Shown here one piece after another: positions 1 to 10,379 of a stretch of 64,000 nucleotides of DNA. A program made the translations under genes and the position numbers. Position 1 is the first letter of the stretch. Each line of letters opens with the position of its first letter. The notes under the pieces are model-generated. The model was not told where the DNA came from. It saw only the letters and a program-made list of their open reading frames with translations, and did not search any database. The stretch is taken from contig MU266407.1 in NCBI GenBank assembly GCA_021014945.1, forward strand, positions 47,557 to 111,556. Reading direction: 5' to 3'. Origin of the DNA: Leucogyrophana mollusca (Eukaryota > Basidiomycota > Agaricomycetes > Boletales).

Positions 1-535
1 CGGACAAGTCATCGACCTTGTTGAATCCTACCGGGAGTCCATACAGAAGCTGCACGAGCTTAGGGTTAGCTTCTTCACTTCATTTTTTTTTTTGCGGTGA
101 TACTGACGTCTTTGATGGTGCCGTTCGCAATAAGACCGCCTCTCACCACCTCCCATGCTTCCATCATGGTCGATACGATGACCGCGTCAGTCTTATCCAC
201 GTCCGAAACCAGCTGCAACACCGATCCTTCTACAGTCTAACAATTGTTGATGAACAAACGACAGCTTCCGAATGCCCGATCGCTACCTTGTGCGTTTTCA
301 GATGTGCTCTGAAGTTAGCGCCCCAGTCTTTTGCGTTTTGGTGCATCTTCGCGCAGTTCTTTGCAAAAATGGCTTTGTCGAGGACGATTGCTGGAGTCCT
401 CAGCGCGCTGAGAGGCTTCCCCACGAACTCTGCGACCAAAGCCTCTTTGGGCGGGTTGATGAGTTCCCAGGGGGTCTTCGTCTGTACTACAGGCGACATG
501 GCTCGTGGTGGAGAAGGTTGAAGGTCGACGTTCAC
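1..535 (-). CDS. D-serine dehydratase / D-threonine aldolase-like PLP enzyme (3' end outside window)
   Basis: Fold-type III PLP enzyme (alanine-racemase-like N-terminal barrel) of the eukaryotic D-serine dehydratase family, which turns D-serine into pyruvate and ammonia using PLP and zinc. Exons 535-287, 236-108 and 58-1 read in one frame. Exon 1 holds RTPAIVLDKAIFAKNC and then AHLKTHK, whose last lysine is the expected Schiff-base residue; exon 2 continues TVEGSVLQLVSDVDKTD and exon 3 LLYGLPVGFNKVDDLS. The C-terminal zinc-binding domain lies beyond the edge. The start is the first in-frame ATG. It is divergent from the hydrolase at 726, with 190 bp between the starts containing the palindrome at 619-642. 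It could also be a D-threonine aldolase relative; the visible part does not separate these. Confidence 0.85.
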
Positions 536-618
536 GCTGCTATTTCACGGTCAACTCCTCAGGCTGCTTATATCTTATCGGAATACCTTCTATCACGTGT
601 CCTGGTATCCTGACGCGT

Positions 619-642
619 TGGTCGGTCCGATAAGACCGACCA
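619..642. promoter_or_regulatory. Perfect inverted repeat in divergent promoter, shared with second hydrolase gene
   Basis: Arms TGGTCGGTC and GACCGACCA (9 bp each) flank a 6-nt loop CGATAA. It sits about 84 bp before the ATG of hydrolase A and inside the promoter shared with the D-serine dehydratase-like gene. A matching palindrome lies at the same distance before hydrolase B (2348-2367). CGG/CCG triplets are typical of Zn2Cys6 regulator sites; the protein bound is unknown. Confidence 0.55.
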
Positions 643-725
643 CCTTCGATCTATTAACGCACGGGCGAGGATAGCAGCCCTTATCCCTTGCGAGAGGGCA
701 CACCGGAAAGCTTATCGAAACCACA

Positions 726-2035
726 ATGGCTCAGTCTTTGCCCAACCCCATTGCCCCTGAAATTCTGCCCCGTCTCGATCCCGAGTACATTGCCTTTCAT
801 AACAAATATGTCGCTCATATCGTGCCATATCATACCGATCCCAACTGGAATCCTTCGATGCGCAGTAGCAACCCGGTCCCCGGAAGTTCAGAGGTCCTGA
901 AAGTTGGGAAGGTGGAAGACTACGACTTGACGCATTGTAAGGTCCGCGTTTTTACTCCAGAAGGCACACCTCCTGCGGACGGTTGGCCAGTATACATTTG
1001 GTATCATGGCGGTGAGGGATCATGGTAAATAATGTTTGCGAAAGTGTCATTGCTCAATTCTGGACATCAGGTGGCTGGACCCTTGGTGGCATCGACACGC
1101 AGAATCATTTCGTATCACGTCAATGCAAAGGTAACGGGCAGCCGCTGTGGTTAGCTGCACAACTGAGTCTCGAGATTTGTTTAGGTGCGAAATGTGTCGC
1201 AATCACAGTTGACTATCGTCTGGCGCCCGAGCACCCCTACCCGGCTGCAGTTGAGGATGCCTTTGAAGCTCTTCAATGGGTGTATGGGAAGGGCAGTTCT
1301 ATCCTTGGAATTAATCCCCAGCGCATTGCCATAGGCGGAGAATCTGCGTGAGCCAGCTCGTTCGGTACTTGTGTATTCGTGTCTGCGTGTGCTCAAGAAT
1401 AATCTACAGTGGAGGCAATCTTTCAGCCATATTGTCTGTCAAAGCTGCCCAGCTCAATCCTCCGATTCCGCTTCTTTTAGCTCAGCTAATCGCTCCAGTG
1501 ACGGACAATACTGCGGACCCTTCCGGCAATCCATATCCGTCGTGGAAAGAGGTCGCGAACACGCCCTTCCTCAATATCGGGCGAATGCTCTGGTTCCGGG
1601 ACAAGTACTTGCCAAAGGGAGAGGATTGCACCAAGTGGGATATTTCACCTATCTTCGTTCCAGACGAACTGCTTGCAAAGTCGCCGAAAACGTGGATTGC
1701 CGTGATGGAGCTTGACATATTGAGAGATGAGGGACTTGCGTACGCCGAGAGATTGAAGAAAATTGGGGTTGAAGTTTCAACAAAGATGTACATGAAGGCG
1801 CCCCATCCGATACTGGCAATGGACGGTGGGTTCCTCGCTTCCCTCCTTGCCCATCATACTACTTATATCTGACTTGTGACCTTTTGATTGCAATATTTTC
1901 GTCCATCAGGGTGAGTAATATCTCTCTTCCTAGTTGGTAATGGAACTAATCAATCTCATTAGTGCCCTGTCCGTTGGTCGTGAACTGATATCTGATGCAG
2001 TCACGAATCTGGCAGAGGCTTTCGGTACCTTGTGA
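726..2035 (+). CDS. Alpha/beta hydrolase (HSL-like esterase/lipase), tandem copy A
   Basis: Predicted 332-aa serine hydrolase of the alpha/beta-hydrolase-3 (HSL-like) group. Exons 726-1011, 1071-1130, 1185-1347, 1410-1825, 1910 (one nucleotide) and 1963-2035. The oxyanion motif HGGGW is rebuilt across intron 1. TVDYRLAPEHPYPAAVEDA follows, then the nucleophile elbow GESAGGN across intron 3. The acid is probably the Asp of ELDILRDEG and the base the His in APHPILAMDG. No signal peptide is seen, so it is probably cytosolic. The last Gly codon before ALSVGRELISD needs a one-nucleotide exon (see findings). The substrate cannot be told; carboxyl ester or amide hydrolysis is the family reaction. 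Copy B follows directly downstream in the same orientation. Confidence 0.88.
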
Positions 2036-2454
2036 TACCTCGTTTCCTAAGTCTTCATTTCTATTAAGGTAGACACCTTTGTGTACAGCTTCCGCCCAAC
2101 CACAAGAGAGATCTGCCGCTTCACATTTCCGCTGAAGAGTGCCCAACGTGCATCTAACCGTGTAGGGGTTGCTCAAGCGCCAAGGTCTCATGATGAACAT
2201 CATCGAAGTTCGACATCTCGTTTCGTTATCTCTGCTCACGCCAGTGCGATTTGGTTTCATTTCCGTCCAACTGCATCGCATGTGACCTTGAACGGCCGGC
2301 CGAATCCACTGTTCACGATTCAACCTCGCGTCATGCTGGTTCGTCGAATCGGTCCGCCGAGACCGATATGCTTCTCGTTCTACTTAAAGCGTGAGTCAAG
2401 GACGGCATTGCTTATCTTTCTTCCTGGATAACCTGGAGGGTCATCGAAAGTACA
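2036..2454. other. Intergenic stretch between tandem hydrolases
   Basis: No supported gene. It contains the palindrome at 2348-2367 and is the 5' region of copy B. Short open frames here lack codon structure or family motifs. Confidence 0.6.
2348..2367. promoter_or_regulatory. Inverted repeat upstream of hydrolase B
   Basis: Arms ATCGGTC and GACCGAT around CGCCGA, ending 87 bp before the ATG. Core and spacing match the element at 619-642 (TCGGTCCG then three variable bases then AGACCGA). Confidence 0.5.
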
Positions 2455-3743
2455 ATGGCGCGCACAGTATATCAACCTCTGGATCCAGAAATCCTCCCTC
2501 GCCTTCACCCGGAATACGTTGCATTCCACAACGAGCATGTCGCCTACATCGTGCCTAATCATCTACAGGAGTGGGACCCATCAGTTCGAAACCAGCCGAC
2601 GGTGCCAGGCAGTGCTGAGGTCTTGGAAGTCGGGAGTGTCAAAGACTATGATCTCAGTCATTGCAAGGTGCGCGTCTTCACCCCAGAAGGCACACCCCCC
2701 GTCGATGGATGGCCAGTGTACATTTGGTATCATGGTGGTAAATGGCCTTTTCCTTATTGATGATTCAATGAACCTTTATCGGTACCTTTAAACAGGCGGA
2801 TGGACTCTTGGCAACATCAACTCTGAGAATGCCTTCGTGTCACGTCAGTGTAAAGGTATTTGGCATCTATCTGCCATGATATGTTTTCCCATCCACCATT
2901 TGTTCAGGTGCACAGTGCGTCGCGGTGACGGTCGACTATCGCCTTGGCCCTGAGGATCCGTATCCAGCCGCAGTTGAAGATGCCTTTGAGGCTCTTCAAT
3001 GGGTTTATGAGAAAGGAAGCTCGCTTCTGGGAGTGAATCCCAAGCGTCTAGCGATTGGTGGATCGTCTGCGTGCGTCTAAAACTCTTTGCGATCATTATA
3101 ATACCCCTGAAAATAGTAATCACAGTGGCGGTAATCTCGCTGCTATCATGTCGATGAAAGCCGCTCAACTTGACCCTCCGATCCCACTTCTTCTGGCTCA
3201 GCTCATCGTTCCTGTGACAGACAACACGGCAGACGCATCGGGGGACCCTTACCCCTCTTGGAAGGAACTCGCGAATACACCCTGGCTTAACACCAGCCGA
3301 ATGCTTTGGTTCCGCAACCAATACCTCCCCAACAAAGAGGATTGGACCAAGTGGGACAACTCGCCCATCTTTGCCCCGGACGAGCTACTCGCGAAGTCAC
3401 CAAAGACTTGGATTGCAGTTATGGAACTTGACATCCTGAGAGACGAAGGACTGGCGTATGGTGAGAAGCTGAGGAAATTGGGGGTTGAAGTATCCCATAA
3501 GATATACATGAGAGCTCCCCATCAGATCCTGGCAATGGACGGTATGTTTTGTCACCTGATCATTACTACGCCTGACCCATGACCTTTGTCCCCGCTTCAA
3601 TTATCTCGTTCCACAGGGTGAGTTACTTTCTATCCTTCCGCAATTACGTCTAGTCTGACCACCCACGTAGTGTTTTGAGTCTTGGTCGAGAACTTGTCGC
3701 CGACGCTGCCGCCAATCTCGCCGAGGCGTTCGGTACCTTGTGA
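2455..3743 (+). CDS. Alpha/beta hydrolase (HSL-like), tandem copy B
   Basis: Predicted 331 aa, collinear with copy A: exons 2455-2737, 2796-2855, 2908-3070, 3126-3541, 3617 (one nucleotide) and 3671-3743. Internal exon lengths are identical to copy A (60, 163, 416, 1 and 73 nt), so this is a recent whole-gene duplication including introns. HGGGW, VDYRLGPEDPYPAAVEDA, the nucleophile elbow GSSAGGN (GESAGGN in copy A), ELDILRDEG and APHQILAMDG are all present, so the catalytic triad looks intact. The change next to the serine and APHP to APHQ suggest some divergence in substrate. The start is chosen by alignment with copy A (PEILPRLHPEYVAFHNEHVA). Confidence 0.88.
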
Positions 3744-4249
3744 CGACCTTTGTATCACGGGCTGATAGTAACACATTAGTTGGTCAATGTGTGTAAATCT
3801 CGTGTATACCTGAACAAGTTCTCTTCATGCTGTGAGGATGAATAGTGTGCCAAGTCAAGCACTCGGGCCGACCTGTTATTTGCGCCAACTCACTCTCTGT
3901 CAAGCAACTCACTCCCTGCTTCCATACATTATGTCTCGAGAGCGATTTGCGGTAGTCTGGGTTCGCTCAAACTGAGGAGGCTAGTGTGAGAGGGCATCGT
4001 TTGGATAAGGGCCTTGTAGAGCGCAGTGTCAACAGTGAGCAGAGTGGAGGAGACCATAACATAGGATTGAAGTGCGGATAGTATACCTTCGACTCGATTG
4101 GGGCCAAGCGAAGAAAAAAAATCCAGAAGTCCCTTTCTCATGGAATTCATTCGATAGTCCAAAAAAATTGGCATGAGCAGGTCCAGGTACGGTATATAAG
4201 GATGGTGAAATAACTTTATGATAGTCCTAACGGACCGAGCGGTTTAGAT
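3744..4249. other. Convergent 3' region, nothing identified
   Basis: Lies between the ends of hydrolase B (+) and the class-V PLP enzyme (-). No conserved motif, RNA gene or coding frame was recognised; presumably 3' UTRs and terminators. Confidence 0.5.
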
Positions 4250-5951
4250 CTAGCAGTTATGTGCGGTCCCCACCTGCTTGCAGACTTCAAGAAGGGCAAC
4301 CCCCAGTTTCTCGAAATCACCGATCTGCATGAAAGCACCGGGGTTAGCTCGGACACGTGGAAGGAATGCAACATACGCACCTCGTTGTAGATCTGTGCAC
4401 TCGCCCTGACATACCACTTCCCGTTGTGATAGAAATGTGCAGCGTAGACCTTGTGTTCGACGAGAAGCTTCTGCTGAAACATGCGTGCGGTATCTGCCGT
4501 TGACTTTATCGCCCCTGAAAGTGGAAGCTCGACGTTGACCTGAAATCTCGTGAGTTAGATTAACAACATAATCCAAAAATCACGAGACCAACCATGTTGG
4601 TATTGAATTCCCCTTCGTGCTCGTCTGATTCAAGGACATGGGTGCCAAGCACGTGTGCGAGGCGTTTGCCCCCATCAAGGGCGAGCTGTCTGCAGTACGC
4701 ATTGATACGCTCTTCTCCACCTAATAGCTCGCGAAACTTCACCGCTATGGGGGGTCACCAGGTTGTGAGATGAGTAGTGGTATGATACGGGACACTCACC
4801 TGATGTAAGGCTAAGCGGAGCTGTCATATCGTTTGACCCGCACCCTATTCATCCACCACGGTAAGTAACAACTCTTGGAAACTACGCTCGGGGGACGTAC
4901 AGAAAAATCGCGTTTCAAAGTCTGAGAAGACGTCATCAGGGGAGGGAGACATGTAGTTTATCGCAGTGGGGAGCGAAGTCGTGATGAGATGCTGATTACT
5001 GCAATTCATCCCGAGTTAATAATGGCGAAACCACCGACAGCGGGAGCGCATACCGCTTCGGAACGTAAAGCACGGCACAACCACGTTTCGAGTATAGCCA
5101 CTTGCAACAGCTCTATGACATCGCATAAATCGTTGTACACGGTGCAAAAAAAAGCGAATATTCGACTTACAGATACCCAAAAGTCAGGCGACACCTTCAT
5201 CAAATTGATATCCGTCTCCTGGCCGATGGAGTGTGCAGCGTCGATGACACTCAGCACACCTTCTTCTCGGCACACTTCAACCATTTCCCGCCAGGGCATA
5301 AGCACTGCGGGTGTTGACAAAACGCTGTCGATCACAGCAACAATCTTGCGTGTCGGGGACTGCGGACTGGATTCTTTTACAGAACGCAAATGTTCGCGAA
5401 AGCGAGTCAGAATGACGGACCGGGAAGAGGGGAAGGAGAGATTAAATTCGGAGGATTTGGGGTAGGGTGGAGTAGATGTGATATGACGTGCCGCTCGAGC
5501 TATCGAGTCAAACGTGACATTCGCTGTATTATATTGAGTGAGAGTCACGAGACAGATAGCGTAGGATACGAACTAGTAATGAGGGTGTCGTTTTCCCCCC
5601 ACTGCAGATTCCTTAGAACGGTGTTGATTCCGAGCGCAACGTTTGATACCAAGACGCATTCATCAACGCCTGCGTGGATGAGCTTTGCTACCGACGCACG
5701 GGCTGCATTAAGCAACGGCTGGTATTCGAGGCGGAAGAAGGCGTCGGGGTTGCTCTCTATCTGAGCTGATATTTTCTCGGATGCTTCAAGGACTGGTTTG
5801 GGTACACTGCCGAAAGAGCCTGTAAAACGTCTTCACTGAGCATGCGCGTGGCGAAGGAACGAAAAATGTTACCATGGTTCAGATTAGTGTATTCAGAGCT
5901 CAGCGCGAAGTGCTGCAGCATGTTGTGCCCGAACTCAAACTTGGAAGCCAT
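4250..5951 (-). CDS. Class-V PLP aminotransferase-fold enzyme (isopenicillin N epimerase-like)
   Basis: Predicted 421 aa in nine exons: 5951-5873, 5819-5574, 5523-5171, 5112-5054, 4998-4901, 4844-4800, 4744-4593, 4539-4381, 4324-4250. N-terminal NLNHGSFGSVPKPVLEA is the usual opening of CefD-like epimerases. VIDAAHSIGQ carries the Asp that contacts the PLP pyridine nitrogen, and KWLYSKRGC follows the Schiff-base lysine, next to VLYVPKRNQHLITTSLPT. The family includes cysteine desulfurases, isopenicillin N epimerase and ergothioneine/hercynylcysteine lyases; the exact reaction on the amino-acid substrate is not readable. Its place beside an adenylating enzyme and a RidA fits amino-acid tailoring. 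The start is the ATG in good context just before KFEFGHNM. Confidence 0.85.
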
Positions 5952-7142
5952 TGGTGCGTTAGATGGAGGGGAAATCGTCAGTAGAAAACGCCAACGGTTC
6001 TGTATCCCCGAGTGTTTGATGGTTTGGGAAGAGCGTGGAGGAACAAACAACTTCAGATCCCCACACTTGCCTAGCTGACTCTGCTAGGGCTACCCTGTTA
6101 CCTTGAACTTACAGAGCGGAGATAGGACACAGACTACAGCCTGAACATTCAATCAGATCCGTTGGCTCTAGGGCTCTTCTGATTCGTTGGCCTTCGGCCC
6201 GTTGAATGGGGGCATCGCGCTCTCCCATGTCCCAGTAAGATCGCATAAGATCTCGCTAACAGTCAAGGAGTTGACAGATAGCATAGCGCGTGCAAATCTT
6301 CATGTTTCCGTTGTCGCCGAAACCGCATTCGGGAAGCTTGGGCGCAAGAAGGTGCAAGAAGAGCTTGCGGTCTTCCTGGGTCCCGGTTAAGTCAAGATCT
6401 CCACAAAGAACCTCAACCGAGATTGATTGGAGCGAAGTCCATCAAACTCGGAGTACTGTGATTCGTCGTTAGCCCTGGATCCAAATCGCGGCTCGAGGAT
6501 CTATTCAACAACTAGTGAGAAATAGAAATGGTAAGAGACGTTTAGCTCACTCGTCATACTGGTTGCCTGCTGGTCGCCATGCAGGAACAAAACACAGCGT
6601 CACCAAATTCGGATGCGCTTGTCAATGAAGCGCCAGCCACCCAAATCTGGTTGCCAAACTCCGATCAGCTCGAACGTGACTCCACCGGCATGCGACTTCA
6701 ACCTTTGAACACAACTCGTCAGGAACGCAGGAACAGCTGCCTTTTCTGCCAATATCCTCAACCGTTATCTCGCCTTGACTTCGCATCGCCCCTTCGTGCG
6801 ACCGGGGACCGCATCAGTTTCCAGTTCTCACGATTCAATCATTCGTGATGGTGCTGCCTTGGAGTGCGTCCCTCGAGTATTTTTGACCTTGTCTGAACCC
6901 CTTCTGGCATGCGTTGGATTGCGTTCGTCAAGTACAGGCGGTTCAGCCTTCGATGTATTTCCTCGCGATGGACGTCAATTTATGGTGAGAGCGACTTGCT
7001 GAATGTAGTCCGGGTTGGTTTCTGTTACTATTCCTCTGGTTAACTGCAAAATAGAAGAGAAATATAAAAATCACTCAGACAGTCCAGACGGCTTTATCAA
7101 ACATCTGCCGAGAAACGCAATCCATCATCACTAGCACGCCTT
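5952..7142. other. Long intergenic region with promoter of adenylation gene
   Basis: About 1.2 kb with no gene I can support. Open frames (for example around 6187-6472 and 6579-7002) show no family motif or splice logic. A TATA box lies at its right end (7063-7070). Confidence 0.5.
7063..7070 (+). promoter_or_regulatory. TATA box of adenylation gene
   Basis: TATAAAAA, 73 bp before the ATG at 7143, a fitting distance for a fungal core promoter. Confidence 0.5.
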
Positions 7143-9585
7143 ATGTCGTTCTTGCTCACCCCGCCCAATAAAGTCCACGGCTTGCAGCCAGACTGCGCCT
7201 TTACCGTGCCCCCGCTGGATGGCTCTCTGACTCTTCCGGAAATCTACGATTGGCACTATGAGAACAACCCTCAGCACCCGGTCTTCCTATACACTCGGTC
7301 GACTGGCGAGAAATGCTTTTGTCCTTACTCAGAAGTTGTTCCTGCCGCACACCGCGCTGGTCGCTACGTAGCGGACGCTGCTGGGATCGATCTGACAGCC
7401 GACGCGTCGACTTTCCCCCTTGTTGCCATTTTTGCTGCTACTGGTAGGAAACTTGTCTTTGAAGGTTGGCATATCGCTCAGCTTTGCTTACTAGATACTG
7501 TCACGTATTTTACAACTCTAATTGGCGCACTTCGCGCTGGAATTCGCGTCCTAAACATCTCCCCTCGTTTCTCGGCCGAGGTGATCGCACACCTGTTATC
7601 CACGACGAAAGCCACACGCGTTTTCGTCGGTACGGAGAGCACGCTTAATGGGCTGCTGCAGGATGCGCTTAACGTACTAAAGAAGACACAGGGCGCCAAC
7701 GTTCCTGGGTTAAGTCCCATGCCTACTTTTGGTGATATCTATGTTTCAGATGGTATCTTCAAGCGGTTGCCTGTGCAGAAGCAAGACTTCTCAGCTCCCA
7801 CCATTATTGTGCATTCATCTGGTGAGTAAATTGGCGGATCGGCTTTGATGGTTGTTGATAAGTCTTTAGGATCATCTGGCGCCTACCCGAAACCGATTGT
7901 ATGGAATGCGCGTTCTCAGCTCCAGAGCTGCATGTTACCACGTGAGTGATATACGCCTTATTTCCTCTCGGATGTGTGAGATTCGGTCGTAGAATATGGA
8001 GTACATGATCTGTGTGGCCAAATCTTTGCCTATCATGCTATGGAATTGTTCCATGCATCTGGGCTCTTTTTCTTGTCTTGGCTGGTAAGCTTATCCCCTC
8101 CCTTCCTGCGCCCCCCTGGCCTAACTGGACTCACGCTGTCACGCAGCCCAGCGCTGGGTTTATACTTGGAACATTTGCTCCTGCCACCCCTGCCACCTGC
8201 CCGACGGCGGAGTCGGTGTTCAGCGAGGTGGAGAAGATTCAACCTTCGTACATGTTTGCACCGCCTGCGTTGATCTCCGTGAGTGTCGCTTCTCATGATA
8301 TCAACCATGTGTATTCCTCAGTGGGAACGTGCAGAAATGGTCTCAGGATGATGAAAAAGTTGCTCTTCTGAGCAAGTTAAGGGGATTGGTTAGCATTCCA
8401 GCTTTCATTTCATATGTTCGGATTCTGAGGATTTGCAGATGTACGGGGGAAGGTTCATCAACAAGAGTGTCGGCGATTCCCTTGTTTCTCAAGGTGTCAA
8501 GGTATACACGTTGTACGGATTGTAAGTCGCAGCAGTTGATCTGAATCATCGCTATTGACCCTCGTTACTGTAGAACCGAGACTGGTCTTGTTTCTCCACT
8601 TCTATCAGGCACGATCAATTCCGGCGAACTTTTTGGCGAATGCAAGCACTAACCTTCCCTACAGAGTGTCAAGGTGTCGACTGGGAGTATTTCTCTGTCA
8701 CGCCGCACTGTGCCGCCAAGTTCATGCCGACTGGCGATGATACGTATGAACTTGTGGTCGTGGTACGTTTTTTTACCACCCCTGTTAACGTGCCCGTTTT
8801 CCTCATGTCAAGCAGCAAGAGTCATACCAAGAGCTGACCCTTACCAATACCGAAGTTGATGGGAAGAATGCCTACGCAACCGGGGATATCTTGGTACCCC
8901 ATCCGACCAAGCCAGGTCTCTGGAAAGTACTCGGGCGTATCAACGACCAAATTATGCTCACAACGGGTGATGTTGTACGTCGGTGACTTGCATTACCTGA
9001 TTGAGTCGCTTAATCCGTCTCTTTCAGTTGAACCCTTACTATCTAGGTATGATACCTTCTGATGGTCTGATGATCAACTTTACCATTGTTAATACGCTGC
9101 ATAGAGGACACGCTGTGCCAGCACCCCGACATCAGCGCTGCTGTCATGTTCGGCAGAGGAAAGAACTGCGTAGGGGTTCTGATTGAGCTCAAAGAAGAGC
9201 TCAAGTTCGATTTCGCTGATACAGCGAAGCGAATGCAGCGCTTGGGGGACATCTGGTACGTGCTATCCTCTGTTTGTGGTGTTTGTTCTCACCTCTACTT
9301 GCTCCAGGCCAAAGATTGCCGAGGCGAACGCGACTGCACCTAAGTTTGCCCAGCTCTCGAAGGAGGTTTGTTTTCACCCGTATCGCTAGGTTTGCCCTTC
9401 GACTGATATCGTATTTTCTATAGACCGTGCTATTCTCGGAACCAGCGAGGCCATTCACCTATAACATGAAAGGTGTCGCCAAGCGACCGCTCATCCTCCA
9501 ACAGTATCAACCCGAAATTGATGCCTTATATCGCGCCCTTGCGGGCAGGGGTCAGCGGTATATCGCACCGATTGTTGCGCTGTGA
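7143..9585 (+). CDS. Stand-alone adenylation enzyme (ANL superfamily, NRPS-like A domain without T/R domains)
   Basis: Predicted 580 aa in 14 exons: 7143-7443, 7495-7821, 7870-7941, 7993-8084, 8147-8278, 8335-8388, 8439-8521, 8574-8608, 8665-8762, 8816-8974, 9028-9046, 9105-9255, 9308-9365, 9424-9585. ANL enzymes activate a carboxylate with ATP to an acyl-adenylate. Core motifs in order: A3 HSSGSSGAYPKPI, A5 LYGLTETG, A7 YATGDIL, A8 GRINDQIMLTTGDVLNP, and near the end MKGVAKRP with candidate A10 lysines. It resembles the first domain of basidiomycete A-T-R carboxylic acid reductases, but the stop comes about where the A domain ends; no carrier or reductase domain follows. Intron 8 (8609-8664) needs a GC donor. 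The product could be an acyl-CoA (ligase) or a free adenylate passed to another enzyme. Confidence 0.87.
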
Positions 9586-10379
9586 ACTCGCATGATATAT
9601 GGAGAATGGATATGGATAGCTAATCGTTTAGTGTGATCAAACTTTCAATACGAAGTTGGACGCTATATCGAGATGATAAACGATTTGCACGAAACACCGA
9701 TCTAAAGTTGAACTTCACTTCTGCACTTGCCATTGTGGGGTTGCCGATCGTCTGGCGGAAAACCGTGTGAGTTGTTGCTTCGTCTTGTCCTGGACACAAT
9801 CTTTGCTATGATCACTTGTGATCCGCGCCGGGATTCCAGAGGGGACCATCAAATCACAGGCTGCCTTTGTTTTTTACATGTCCGTTCGGCCCTTATTTGC
9901 AGCGCCGAGATTGGGTTTCACCACAGACGTCACTCCGTGCGATTCTTCTGGGGCCACGTCTTCGCCTTTGGGAGTGTTACCGGCGCCATCAAGATATTGA
10001 TGATGGGAAAGGTGAGAGATGCGTTTTCTATCATACTGGCGGAATCGAACAGGGGTATTGGTGTGGACCGACAGGTAAGGAGGCGCCGTTACCCATCCCC
10101 ATCGTCGCAGCGCCCACTCGGCCCGCATGATAACAGGAACCACGCATGCGACCGCTTGCTGGTTCGGGAAAAACGTTGTGCTGCGTCTGAGGATCCACAG
10201 CATGAATGTAAAGTCACAGGAAAAGAGCAACCGGGAATATCCCCATGTTCACCCGAATGCGCTGCAGTGGTCTACACTAGAGATCAGATGTATACATGAT
10301 CACAAGCAGGGGGGCGTTATTTATGTGAATCTCCCCTACTCTCTGAAGACACCTAATCCCCTTACACTCTATCAATTCC
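9586..10379. other. Intergenic region, nothing identified
   Basis: About 0.8 kb between adenylation enzyme and SDR. I looked for remnants of a carrier (T) or reductase (R) domain and found none; no RNA gene or repeat seen. Confidence 0.5.

Noticed and set aside
2081..2431. 116-codon frame between the hydrolases
   Set aside because: No motif, no splice logic, and it covers the 5' region with the conserved palindrome.
3929..4174. Minus-strand frame downstream of the class-V PLP enzyme
   Set aside because: It lies after the family-typical C-terminus and stop at 4250; no homology recognised.
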